Both the position numbers and the translations under genes were made by a program. From NCBI GenBank assembly GCA_008694505.1, contig VZDJ01007755.1:7482711-7546710 (forward strand): 64,000 nucleotides of DNA, written 5' to 3'. The notes beneath the pieces were generated by a model, which worked only from the letters and a program-made list of their open reading frames with translations, searched no databases and had not been told where the DNA came from. This document shows, piece by piece, positions 47,050 to 58,154 of the stretch. The stretch's first letter is position 1. Every line of letters starts with the position of its first letter. The stretch is from Cyanoderma ruficeps (taxonomy: Eukaryota; Chordata; Aves; Passeriformes; Timaliidae).

Positions 47050-50000
47050 AAAAGGTGTCTACTCTGCAAATTGGTGTTTGTCTGTGATTCTCCTGGCTGA
47101 TTTCCTCACAGTCCCCGATTCTCCAAATTTTGTCACCACATAGCGGGGCATTATTCATGCCTTTTCTTTCTCCTGAAAAGGGGATTCATTCTCCAAATTC
47201 ATGTATTTTCAGGCCAAAGTCCCTCAGTTTCAAAAACCAGAAATTAAACTCCATCAGAAATGAAAACGTGGAGATGCAGCTATCCTACATAGTATGGAGC
47301 CCCAAGATCAGATGGCAGCCTTGAATACTCACTCATTCACGGGGCATCAGTTTTACAGTATCAACCAGAACTCATGAGAAACATTCCAATTGTCATATCT
47401 CTCTCTCTCTCTTTTTTTTTCCCCCAAGGGAGTTTAACAGTCACACCCTACTGAAAAGTTTAGCTTGCAATACTTCAAAGCATTTTATCTTCCCTTCTTT
47501 ATAGGAACAAACAGACTATGCTACATTTCCCAGCAATATAAACTAACTCCATCTAACAAAATGAAGTATGTCTTCAGAAAAAATAGGAATTTCCTTCTCC
47601 TCTTCAATTATCTGAATCCTAACCAAAGAATCCAGTGGTTTGTGTAAAATGGGAAAATGATTGTGATTTGAAGTCTATTTCCACACAGCTGGAGAACATC
47701 TTCTCTTTTCCTTATGCAAAAAGAAAAAAAAAGAACAAATCAGAAATGCCATCTCTGTTTTGCTGCTTGTTTCATCAGTCATTCCCATTTGTGTTAATTC
47801 TAGCTGACTTCATCAGTAGGGTTCAAACAACACAGTTCCGGCTAATTTCATTATTCAAAATGCACTTAAAAACTCCACTTTATTCAGATGACAGGATGGG
47901 GTTGTTACAAAGTATTTATTTAGCCCTCTAACATCCATAATGCCGTGGTGGCATGGGACCAGCACGGATAAATCTATGTGACCCCAGTTGCTGGCACAAG
48001 AGTAAAAACTGTCAGGGGACGGAAAAAAGTGTTGCCAGATTGGGCTGCTCTCCAATAAAGAGACCTAGTCAGCAGGGTTTTTTTGTAGAAGTGTCTCTGA
48101 AGAGAAAATATCTTTCTGAAAATGACTGGAGAGAAGTAATATTAATTTTTCTATGATTTTTTGATCTACCACTAAGAAGGTAGGTAGTCCCTTATTTTCC
48201 ATTTTCTGCTCAGCATCGTGGTTTGGACTGATTAAAAACCAGCACATACCTGCATAGGCTACTGTGGTACATAGCAGGGACAGCAGTCTAGATCCCCTTG
48301 TATTCCACTTTTCTCAAAAGCACAGTCTCCAGGGGACAACACAGTGTAGATTGCTTGGTCCACCAAGAGTGGAACGGGCATGAAAAACCTGAGCTACAGT
48401 TCCTGTGCCAAAACGCACGTACAAGTACTCAAAAAATGGTCCAAACTCAAAGCAGATGATTAAACAGAATTTTTAAATGTTTTGTTGAGACAACTGCCTT
48501 TTTATATTTTTTTCTTTCAGAATTTTTTACTCCACAGATGCTTTTAGAGCTAATTTTGCATTTTTTAGCAATTTAGGGTTGCATAGGTATTTTGAAGTAT
48601 GAAGGCTTTTTGTTTTTAATCAAAAAATCCGATTTGCAAATCTGTTGGAAAAACTCTCCTTCCTTAGAGCCACTAAAAAGGATTGTGTATTACTTAGGTC
48701 AAAAATTATATTCTTTCAGCAGCTGTTGAAAGTAGGAGATCATCTAAGTCTGTCAAAGATATCCTCCTAAGGTAAATTTTCTGTACTGAGAAGAAGTGAA
48801 TAGAATTTTAATGTAAAATGAAAAAGAATAAATCCTAATAACATTTTTCCCCCACAAATACGCATACGATAGTGGCACATTTCTCCTAGACTAGTTGTTT
48901 TCCAAAAATAAACAAACAGTTTCACACAGAATCTGCTTTGAATTTCAAAGGCAGTGATGGAAAAGAAAGGACTAGATACCATATGTTTTTGCACAGAATT
49001 GGTTGAACACTCTCGAAGAAAATTAAGCTATGCCATTAAGAATTTCTGCTCTTGAAAAACATATATATTTCCAGCCATTTCTAAATTTTGCTTATGTTCT
49101 AGACAGCTCCAAGCCTTATTATGTTGATTTTACTGGACAAGGGATTTTTTAAACATGGTTTAGTAATGCCAATCAGTATCCTGACAGGCAAATAAAGCTA
49201 TAGGAACAAAATCATAGACTGAGATGAGGCAAGAGTTTTGAACTTGAACAAATATTTCCATACAGCCAAATCATTTAACCCATTAGAATTCAAATTTCCC
49301 CTGTCTCCAGAACAGCTAAATGATGTGGCTAATTCAAAATAATTTTCACCAACCACATGAACACTTTGATTTGGCTTCAGAATAACTTGAGATAGTTATG
49401 TGTGAGTGTCCAAAATGTACTCTTTTATTACTATAAAACCATATTTACATGAGGCAATTGCCTTGAGTTGAACTGGATCATCATATAAGGTATTAGAGCT
49501 GAAAGTAATGTTAATATAAACTGAAACAATAAACCAGACATCATGCCATTTAAACTTATTTTCTTTCCTGCAAGATAGCAATGCCACAAGAGAATGCAAG
49601 ATTGTTTCACTGAGGGGACATTAGTGGGATGTGGGAGTTCAGATTTTAGACTTCTCATCATAACTTTCCTCGATGTATTCACACCATGGGAAAATTCAGG
49701 ACTACTGAAGGTCACCTAGTTCAATTTCCTCCTCAAGCAACGTCAGTTATGAATTAAATCAGGCCAGGTCACTCATGGGTTTACTGTGTTCAACGTTGTT
49801 CTACATTGATTAAACACTGTGTAAAAGCTTAAAGAAAAAAAAACTAATTGAAAAATCAGATTCCAACAAACTAAAAGAGCCTCAAACCCAGAAAATCATG
49901 CCAAAAATTTTAAACCATCAATTTATATTAAAAGGGATGTCCTTTAATGGCTGCTGCCTCTGAAATAATTTTGTGGTGATGCCAATGGCCATTTTTTTAC

Positions 50001-52825
50001 TGGCAGTGATGGCAGATCCTTTGCTGTCTGGGGCCTGAGGTGAAGAGTTAAGCTACTTTTTTTCTATGCTGTTCAGGATCAGCCACAGATAAGATGTAGC
50101 TGAGTGGGGTTTCTTGGGAAAACAGCTTGAATGATGCTTATAGAATGAGAATGAAAAGAGAAAATTACATCAGAAATGCAGCACTTGAAAAATTTCTGGT
50201 AGCATTAATCCAGTTTATGTAAGTCCTGACACTATTCAAATCCATCCTGCCTAGGAATGGACCAGATGCAAAACACAGATTCCCCACCAAGCTAATTTTG
50301 TAGAATATGGGGATCTGAACTATGAACTTGTTCTGATTTGAAACTTGGAGGGTTTCTTTTCTACTTTGGTCAGAACCAACCAGGACTGGCCAATCTTGCA
50401 AAGTCAACAACAACATAAATATTTAACTTCTGGCACTGTGCTCTGAGGAGTTACTAGGCTTACTTATGAGACATCAGAAACGTAATTCAAAACCTGAATT
50501 TCCAGTTTTAGCTCTCATTTGTCCTCAGCTTAAAGCCAAATGCCCGTTCTACTCCAATTTATCTGAAAGTTTTAGGTCTCTTCCACATCTTTCAGTATTC
50601 TATCCACTCCTGAAATACAAGTTCTACCTTCCTCAACTTGCAGCCTAATGTTGGCTGTGTTAGGCATTCGCCCTTAAATCCTGCAGGGTAAGCAGATCCT
50701 GCAGCATTCACCCTGAGTTTTACAAACACAGCTTTCCTCTGTCTGCCCTTAATGCAGTCTTGCAGCTTTTTGCAGCTCCAACAAGGATGGAGCATGTGAG
50801 AGCTAATGGTTTCCCTTTTCTCACTGCATGAGGGAAATACGTAAGTCTCCTTACACTGATAGTGTTGTGTTGCACTATCACAGGGGATAGAAGTAAGACT
50901 CACTCCAGCCTGAAGCATTTCTTTCAGACAGAATAAGACATCTGGAAGTCAGTTTCGGTGTGGGGTAAAAAGCATCTTTGTGCTTACCACTGTTGTCTTT
51001 CACTAGCTACAGGTGCAGAATCAGTCCTGACCATCTGCACAACGGGTGTTAAATGTCACCCTGCATGCAGGTGCTTGCCTTGGGGACACAGTGTGCATCA
51101 CCCGGCCTGGATTCTGCTGGTGAGTCTGACCAGTGAGAACCACCCACAGTGTCACTGAACCAAGAGATAAAGTCTCATGCTGTCTCTTTGTCTTGTCCTC
51201 GTGAGCAGGAGCATCCAGACATGGGGAGCTCAGCAGAAGGTCTCAGCAGAGATGATAACATTAGCAGAGAGCGGCTCTCAAGCCATCCAGCTGTGGACTT
51301 TCTGAAGCATCAAGCACTTACTTCTGTAGTGAAAGGTGGGAAGAACAAGTGCCGTACTTTTCTCTGCTGCACATTGGTGTAATAGAGGAAGGGATTTTTC
51401 TGTTAGCTCTCACTTCACTTTCTTGACAGGCTGCAGCTGTGGTAATGAGTTGATTTCAAGGTGAAAGAGGTGTCTAAGAGCTTTTGAAAGTCTCAGCAAA
51501 CCCTTATCTGCCTACCCTCAAAAAGGTGGCCCAAGGTCATGGGGCCACCAAGCTGGCAGACTTCCTCTGGGAGTCACCTCTGAACCACACTCATCAAATG
51601 CCTCTTCTGAGGAGGTGAGTGTTGTGCACTGTTAGGGTGAAACCATGGAGATCCTGGAAAAAGCTCTGTCCTCCAGCAACCGCCAGCTCCTCAATTCACT
51701 TTGTGTTAGAAAACACATATCCTTCTAGCTGGGGAAAATGGTTCTGAAGTAGTGTGGTAGTAGAAATGAGTCATAAATTGTGTGCATTTGTCAAAAAGCA
51801 GAGCTTTCTATTTCCTTGGAAACGGAACATTTTGTGGGTTTATGTTACTGTACTCAGCAGAGAGTGGCTGAGTCCTGTGTGAGTATATACATGGCCATAA
51901 AGGCCAGGCTCTCTTGGCTGAAGGTTTCCGTGTCTATTACATGTTTGGTAAAATACACATAAAAGGGCTCCTCTGACTGGGCAACTCAGAAACCATAATG
52001 ATGGGAAAAACTTTTTTCATCAAAAATAAGTACAGTTAAAGGAAGAGAAAATTATTTGAAATCTTCTCTGCTTAGTCACTGATGAACTTTGTATTTTATT
52101 TTATTGCAGAATGAAACTGTGGTCAGCATCTAGGTTTGATTGTTCTGTGATCCTCCTCTAAGCAGCCAAAATAGCAGCCAAACCCATTCCTTTTGTCTCT
52201 GAACAGGAATAAAACCAAAAATTTAGTAATTATAGCATAATGATACCATAAGTAAGACAAAAAATTTATTCTCATTAAAACAATATTTAAGAAACTAGCA
52301 AATAGTAAAGTCTTCACAGTCAGGGACAGGACCCCAAAGGCTTACAGAAAAAAAATCCTGCCACCCTTTATCTCCTCAAGGCCTCCAGACTCATAATATT
52401 TTTCTTTATAAATCCCCTTCACTCCTAGTTATCCAACAAGATGGTTCTAGCTTGTGGATTAAGCATTCACTCAGAACTACTTCTCCTTCTAAGGCTGTAA
52501 CACCTAAAAGCTGTCAGCAACACTTGTCACCAAATATTCACTCTACTCAGAGCCAGAAATCCATTCAGTTTTAACAGTGGCCAGCAGCAGCTTGGGAATA
52601 TTTCTCTGGGCACAAGAGCCCATGGTGTCAAATAGTTTTTCCAGGCACCATGTTCAAGCCTGAAAAATACAATTTTCTTTTTCCATTTGTCTTGGCCCAT
52701 TGCTCTGCCATGTAGTATTTCAGCCCAGTCTGCAGGAAGATTGTGAACTGGAGGTTTCAGTGAAATTAAGATTTTTAAGCCCGAGGAAAAAAGCATATAT
52801 TTAAAGGATGTGACAAGGGAACCAT
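47050..52825. other. Gene-free stretch
   Basis: No supported gene. A CT/T/C-run simple repeat lies at 47,398-47,425. ORFs of up to 108 codons on both strands lack domains and paired splice signals. A minus-strand segment near 52,650-52,730 follows a fair acceptor (CACAATCTTCCTGCAG) and is open, but has no good donor. Confidence 0.4.
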
Positions 52826-52830
52826 GTCTC

Positions 52831-53112
52831 AGAGTCACAGAATATGCAGAGTTGGAAGTGATCCATAAAGACCATGGAATGCAACTCCTGGCCCTGCACA
52901 GCACTATCCCCAGGAGTCACACCATGTGCCTGAGCGCATTGTCCAAATGCTTCTTGAATTCTGTCAGGCTTGGGGCTGTGACCACTTTCTTGGGGAGCAT
53001 GTTCCAGTGCCCAGCCACCCTCTGGGTGAAGAACCTTTTCTTAATATCCAACCCAAACTTCACCTGATGCAAACTTCAGGCCTTTCCCTTGGACTCTCTC
53101 ACTGGACACCCC
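52831..53112 (-). repeat. CR1 LINE fragment
   Basis: A CR1 in antisense orientation. Plus-strand phrases are AGTCACAGAATATGCAGAG, TTGGAAGTGATCCATAAAG, CAAATGCTTCTTGAATTCTG, TGGGGAGCATGTTCCAGTG, CCAGCCACCCTCTGGGTGAA and GAACCTTTTCTTAATATCC. The sequence fades out after CTCTCTCACTGGACACCCC. It is non-coding and 5'-truncated. Confidence 0.9.
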
Positions 53113-53114
53113 AG

Positions 53115-55415
53115 ACTCACCAAAGAGGAAAAAGGCCAAAACAAAATTAATTTATCTTCTCCTTTTCACTAAGATATGGATGTCTCATTCCTTAGCACAT
53201 TTTTTTGGTTTTGGCAGTATGTCACTGCTCCCTAAAGAGTAAATTTGATATCTGTTCATGATGGCCACAATAATCCTGGAGTAAAGATCTTAGAGGAAGT
53301 ATAATGAGAATTCTCTCAGACCTAATCCAAACATAGAGGACACCTTTTGCACCACATTTAGGGGAGAGAGAGAGAGAGACTCCAGACTTTCAGCTGTAAA
53401 GCTGGAAAACAGATGTTTCAGCTGCAGTGTGGATACAGGTGTGAGGACTTACAACTGAAAACAATGAAGTTTAAAAGGAACATTTGTCCAAGTAAATTGA
53501 AGGTGTGGTATTGGTAGACAAGAGATTTCTGACATTCTGGAAAATTCTTGCAAATGATACTGTGTCTATCAGGGCTGTGAGATTATTGCTAGCTTATGCT
53601 AGCTAACCTAGAAGTACCACATGATTTACTGAAATTTATTGCCAGGGGCAGCGCTCTGGGATAACTGCACAGCTCTGCCTGCTCAGCCAGACCCGTCAGG
53701 TTCATACAGTTACATCTCCCCTCCTTCTGGGCAGAAGTCACATGAGTGGTGTCATCAGGTGTCAGCAACTGCGTGAGAGAGGACTTGGTGACAGCTCTTA
53801 TGCCTGAGAATAAGAAATCCCTGAAGCTTTTCACACCATCCTCGCTTCCACCAAAAACCAGTCAGATCACAGCTGGGAGGAATGGTGACTTTATTTAAAG
53901 GAAAAGCAATTGCTTTCAGCTGTGTCTCATTTCTAAGGCTGTCCTCTCGAGGGACTTAACCAGAAACATGAATGAAAATCAAAGTGAAGTATCTTGTGCA
54001 AGTCCTTGTATGACAGGGATTGTGGTTGTCACCCAGCCCCAGAGGTGGAGCAGTGCTTGGAGGTGCTCCTCACATGGCAGGAGCAGTGATGGCAGTGGTG
54101 CCCACCCAAAACCATTCACACTGCTTTTCTAGTCCTTCTCTCACCAGCAAGCATTGCCAGAACAAGAGAGGCTCTGCCATACACTGCCACAGACAGAGGA
54201 AGAGGCTTCCCTTGGCATTTCACAGTGCTCCAAACGAAAAAAAAAATCTACAAAGTGTTCTTAAACAAATAAATTGACCAGGAGCCGAAGAAAAGATGGG
54301 TTTACTTTTTTTTAGTCCAGGAGAGCATTTAAAAGACCCCCTTGGCCAAGTAACTAAATTTCTCTCTCCTCTAAATGCAGCATTGATTTTCATTATATGA
54401 AGCTTCAATTTTTTCCTTTCTGTGGCTAAATCTGTATGGCATTAAATTGGTTAAGAGTTCCTGCCAGAAATCCTTGCACTGCAGGTGGCACAGAAATGTC
54501 AATTTTAATTCAGCATTATATATTCAATAAGGATTCTAAGCTTATGTATGGGAGAATTTTTTCTTGTGGAAAAAATTAGCAAAACTTGTATGTGGAGGAA
54601 TAGTGTCAAGATGTGTACTATGGCCCTGAAAATTAGTCTCTACTGTATATGTGTGATGTGTATGTATAAATATTACATATGTATATACGTGCACACACAA
54701 AATTTATTTCCAACATTAAGGTCATCATGCTACAGTCATTTACACTTCCAAGACTGATTTAATCCTCGTGATGCTGTTTTTGTCAAGCCCCACAATGAAC
54801 TTCAGAAGCCATCAGTGCCAGCCGTTGAACCAGTTTCCAAGATGAATTCAAATATTCATGTGTGAGAGGAAAACTGAGATTCAAAGTCAGTTCCTAAATT
54901 ACAAGATGATAGATATTTCTTTTCATAAACAGTCTGAACATTACTGCCAGAAAACAAAACCAAAGGGGAACTGATAATCTCTGTTAGCATTTTGGGCCTT
55001 CCCTTGATGCAACATTTGCCTGAGGATGGTCATGAGAATTGCAAGGTGGGTTGAGTCAAGTTTCCACTGTACAGGCAGTCCTTTTCCTAAAGTACTGCAG
55101 ATCAGAAGCCTCTTTAGTAGGTGGTTTTAGGCCAACTCGGGGCTGTAATGCAGAGCACTACAGAAAATCAGACTCAACACTTGACCTCAGGAACCCAACT
55201 CTGAGTGCTCCTCAGCACCTCCAGGTGCTGGTGCAACTGTGAAATGAGTTCTGAGTTTTCTTTGATGCATTGAACAGGATTTTTCCCATCAGTTTAAGAG
55301 CTGCGTTCATGCGCATTAAACATTTTGACTACCAGTGTAGTCAATAACAGTAATATTGAAGTGTGGTGCCTGCTGAGTGAAATGATGTGGTTTGAGCCTT
55401 GCCTGCTACCACAGG
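53115..55415. other. Gene-free stretch
   Basis: No supported gene. A minus-strand ORF at 53,589-53,834 follows a good acceptor (GATTTCTTATTCTCAG) and contains LTPDDTTHVTSAQKEGRC, but it has no donor and ends soon after. A short (GA)n run lies near 53,364-53,378, and a TA/TG-rich patch at 54,645-54,700. Confidence 0.4.
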
Positions 55416-55420
55416 CTTAC

Positions 55421-55792
55421 CTGAACTCTGGCTGCCAGGAGCACCTCTTTCAATCCTGCCTTTTCTATTCCTAGCATTTGATTTTCTTTTATCAACTTGT
55501 CTAAAAGAGCAAATGGCTTTGCTTCCTCTTCACACTGCTCCTTCTTACTTGATGTCTCCTCTCTTTGCTCAAGGGCCTCCCACGAACTCTGACAGAAATT
55601 CACATATACTAAGAATAATTGCCCCAAATCTTCTGCCTCCTCAGTCTTCAGGGTTGCAGGGTATGTGGCATGAGGCTGTGTGGGTGCTGTAGCCGGTATA
55701 TCCAGAGCACTGGGTGGAAGTGCTCGAGGTCCACATCTTCCCTCTTCTACTGGGCAAACAGGCAGCATCTCCAGCCCTGGTTTTAGGTTCAT
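55421..55792 (-). CDS. Possible first coding exon, acidic coiled-coil protein
   Basis: On the minus strand a fair acceptor (TAGATTGTGTTATTCAG) is followed four bases later by ATG and 124 codons that end at a good donor (AGAGTTCAG/GTAAGC). The first third, from MNLKPGLEMLPV, is Pro-rich (ALPPSALDIPATAPTQP). From about residue 50 the chain becomes acidic and helix-like (LKTEEAEDLGQLFLVY, then ALEQREETSSKKEQCEEEAK) and ends IEKAGLKEVLLAARVQ, consistent with a coiled coil. The CpG-rich islet 1.9 kb upstream would suit a promoter with a non-coding first exon. I do not recognise the family. An ORF of this length can occur by chance in the window. Confidence 0.3.
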
Positions 55793-55799
55793 ATGACTG

Positions 55800-57645
55800 A
55801 ATAACACAATCTATGTGAAGGTTATTGTCAGTCTTGCGCATCTCTTCCCTTTTTCCTTCCAGCTATAAACCCAAGATGACACACTTTGGAGTATCTTTCT
55901 TCTGAGCAATGAATTTACAAAAACTCTTTTCTTTTTCCTGACAGTGACTCAGCCCTAGGGAAACAAAATAGTGCAAGTAAACATTGAAAATTAATTTTCA
56001 AACCTCTAAAAAACATGATGTGCATCAGATTTTGGGCAAATTTTTATTGTTTGTTGCATGCTGCTCTGCCATTGCCTTTACACGGTAAAAGACTTGATTT
56101 GCAAGTGAGCTACATGTCTGCAAACTTAGCATGCTTAGGTGGGAAACTTCCAGATGTGAGCCTTGGGGCTGTTCCAGAAGGTCCATTTTTGAATGTTCTA
56201 CTCAGCTTGAAAGGCTTCATAGCATGTTAGAAATTTTAAATAAAAAAGAGCTCACTTATGCCTTGCTGAAGCCATCTCTGCCTTACAATCTGCAGAGTGA
56301 GGCCGGGAGAGTTTATTGTGTCATTTTGTGAAGTATGTAGGCATCCTGATTTAGATTTTCTGTTTGGTTGCTTCTGAATGGTACAAAAAGTCAGGTGGGC
56401 CAGGAAGTGAAAAAAAAAAATTCACATGCTCTCCTCCAATTTAAGCGGAGGCAACATCTGATGACAATTACAGCTTAATACAACATTTGCCATGCACTCA
56501 TAACTGTGAGTGCTTCAGCTTAGGTACCTTGAGCATCAAACCAGTGACTCAAAATCACACAAACAAACAGACCATATTCATTAATGGTTTATAATCCTAT
56601 TGTGTAAAGTGATTACTACATTACACAGATGATCAGATGCTTTCATGAGTGAGCATCCCAGATGAGACAATTCCTTTCTCCACAGTGCAAAGTGACAGGC
56701 CTAATTCTGAGCTCAGGTTGGTTTAGATGAATATTTTTCAGCCCATGTCCCAATTAATGTCACCGACACTAGAATGAAGGTCTAGGTTATTTTCTTTCTA
56801 ATGCTTTAAAAACTTTTGTATAAAGTTGTTGTAGAATTAGCAGGCAATATTATGCTTTGGGAATCACTAAAAACCTGTACCCCACCGTGTATGGACCACC
56901 AAAGTTTGCAACTGACTGTGAAACAAGGTGATACGGAGTGGGCACAGGAAGAAACAACCGTCTTCCACTCTGTTGTTCACTTTCTTTAAAAGAGCAGCAA
57001 GATCTAGAAGGCCTGCTTGTCAAAAGCCAAACCAGGGTGTCTGTTTTCAAACTGGTACATTTCAAAATCTAGACATTTCAGCACTGAACGACTGAACCCT
57101 GCAATAGCCTGAACTCTAAAATGTATTATTGGGTGCCTGGGGAGAAATGTTCATTCCCTGCTAGAATAAGTTGGTCTAACTCTAGCAAAGTAACAAACAT
57201 GAAAAAAGGAAAAACCTTTTTCCCTCTGAAATTGCAGCCTGAACACCAAACAAAAATCCACTTGAAGTCAAAGCTCTGAGGAAAATGGGTTTCATGTGGA
57301 CTTTAACAAAAGTCTTTCTGCACACAACAAAATGAACACCACGATACTAGCAGTAACTGTTTATTTGAAGACTTTTCCCCAGGTAAAGGCCAAGAAAATC
57401 AGGTGATTAAACAAATGTGCTGGAGAACTGCTGACATCATTTACAAAACGCTGTTCCTAAGATGGTTGTTAAGAAGAACAGCATTAAAAAGAATCAGGTA
57501 GCCACAAGAAGCAGATTTCAATACACTGGAAAGCAAAAAGAAAAGCAACTGCTGTGGCATTATGTTTGATATTTATTACACTGTATTTGGTTTTGCTTTA
57601 ATACTGCCTCATTTTACAAAGCACAGCACGCATTTCACTTCTTCA
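55800..57645. other. Gene-free stretch
   Basis: I see nothing that can be supported. If the 55.4 kb exon is real, this would be its first intron. Confidence 0.4.
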
Positions 57646-57649
57646 CCAA

Positions 57650-57870
57650 GCACGGATACACCTTTGCAGTAGCACAGGGTTGCTTGGGCACCACGTTGTG
57701 TAAAAGGCGTGTTTGAGCCCTGTCCCACACGCTGATGCCTCTGGACTGAGCAGGGCCGGCCGGAGCCTCCGGCCGAGCATCCCTGGGGCTGCTCCTGGGC
57801 CGGGACCGCGCTCAGGGCCGCCACACCGGCCCTCCTCATCAGCACCCACACCCCCCTCAGGGCAGCACAG
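57650..57870. promoter_or_regulatory. Small CpG-rich islet, possible promoter
   Basis: This is the only GC- and CpG-rich patch of its kind seen in the window. About ten CpGs fall between 57,707 and 57,830 in contexts such as GGGCCGGCCGGAG, GGCCGAGC, GGGCCGGGACCGCGCTC and GGGCCGCCACACCGGCC. It contains a 19-base palindrome at 57,757-57,775. It could be a promoter for a minus-strand transcript starting upstream of the 55.4 kb exon candidate. It could also be part of an unrecognised GC-rich repeat. A CR1 begins 55 bases away. Confidence 0.3.
57757..57775. repeat. GC-rich perfect palindrome
   Basis: CGGCCGGAG and CTCCGGCCG are exact inverted repeats around a single C. Confidence 0.9.
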
Positions 57871-57925
57871 CTCTCCTGGCCTCAACCCCTACCTTTTTTA
57901 CATGGATTTTTGCTTTTATAGGCAA

Positions 57926-58150
57926 AGAATCAGAGAATAGTTTGGGTCGGAAGGGACTTTTAAAGGCTGTTAGTCCAACCACACTGCAATGAGCAGGATC
58001 GTCTTTAACTCGCTCTGGTTGCTCAGAGCTCCTATCCAGCCTGGCCTTGGATGTTTTCAGGGATGCGGCATACACCACCTCTTGGGCAACCTCTGCCAGT
58101 ATTTTCCACCTTCATTGAAAACAAAACTTCCTTCTGTCTTTTATCTAAGG
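57926..58150 (-). repeat. CR1 LINE fragment
   Basis: A CR1 in antisense orientation. Plus-strand phrases are AGAATCAGAGAATAGTTTGG, GTCGGAAGGGACTTTTAAAG, TAGTCCAACCACACTGCAAT, CAGCCTGGCCTTGGATGTTT, ACACCACCTCTTGGGCAACC and AACAAAACTTCCTTCTGTC. It has a nearly intact 3' end and is truncated after about 225 bases. Confidence 0.9.
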
Positions 58151-58154
58151 GCTT

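Noticed and set aside
52527..52904. 125-codon minus-strand ORF
   Set aside because: It begins in a CR1 fragment and has no matching splice signals for the remainder.
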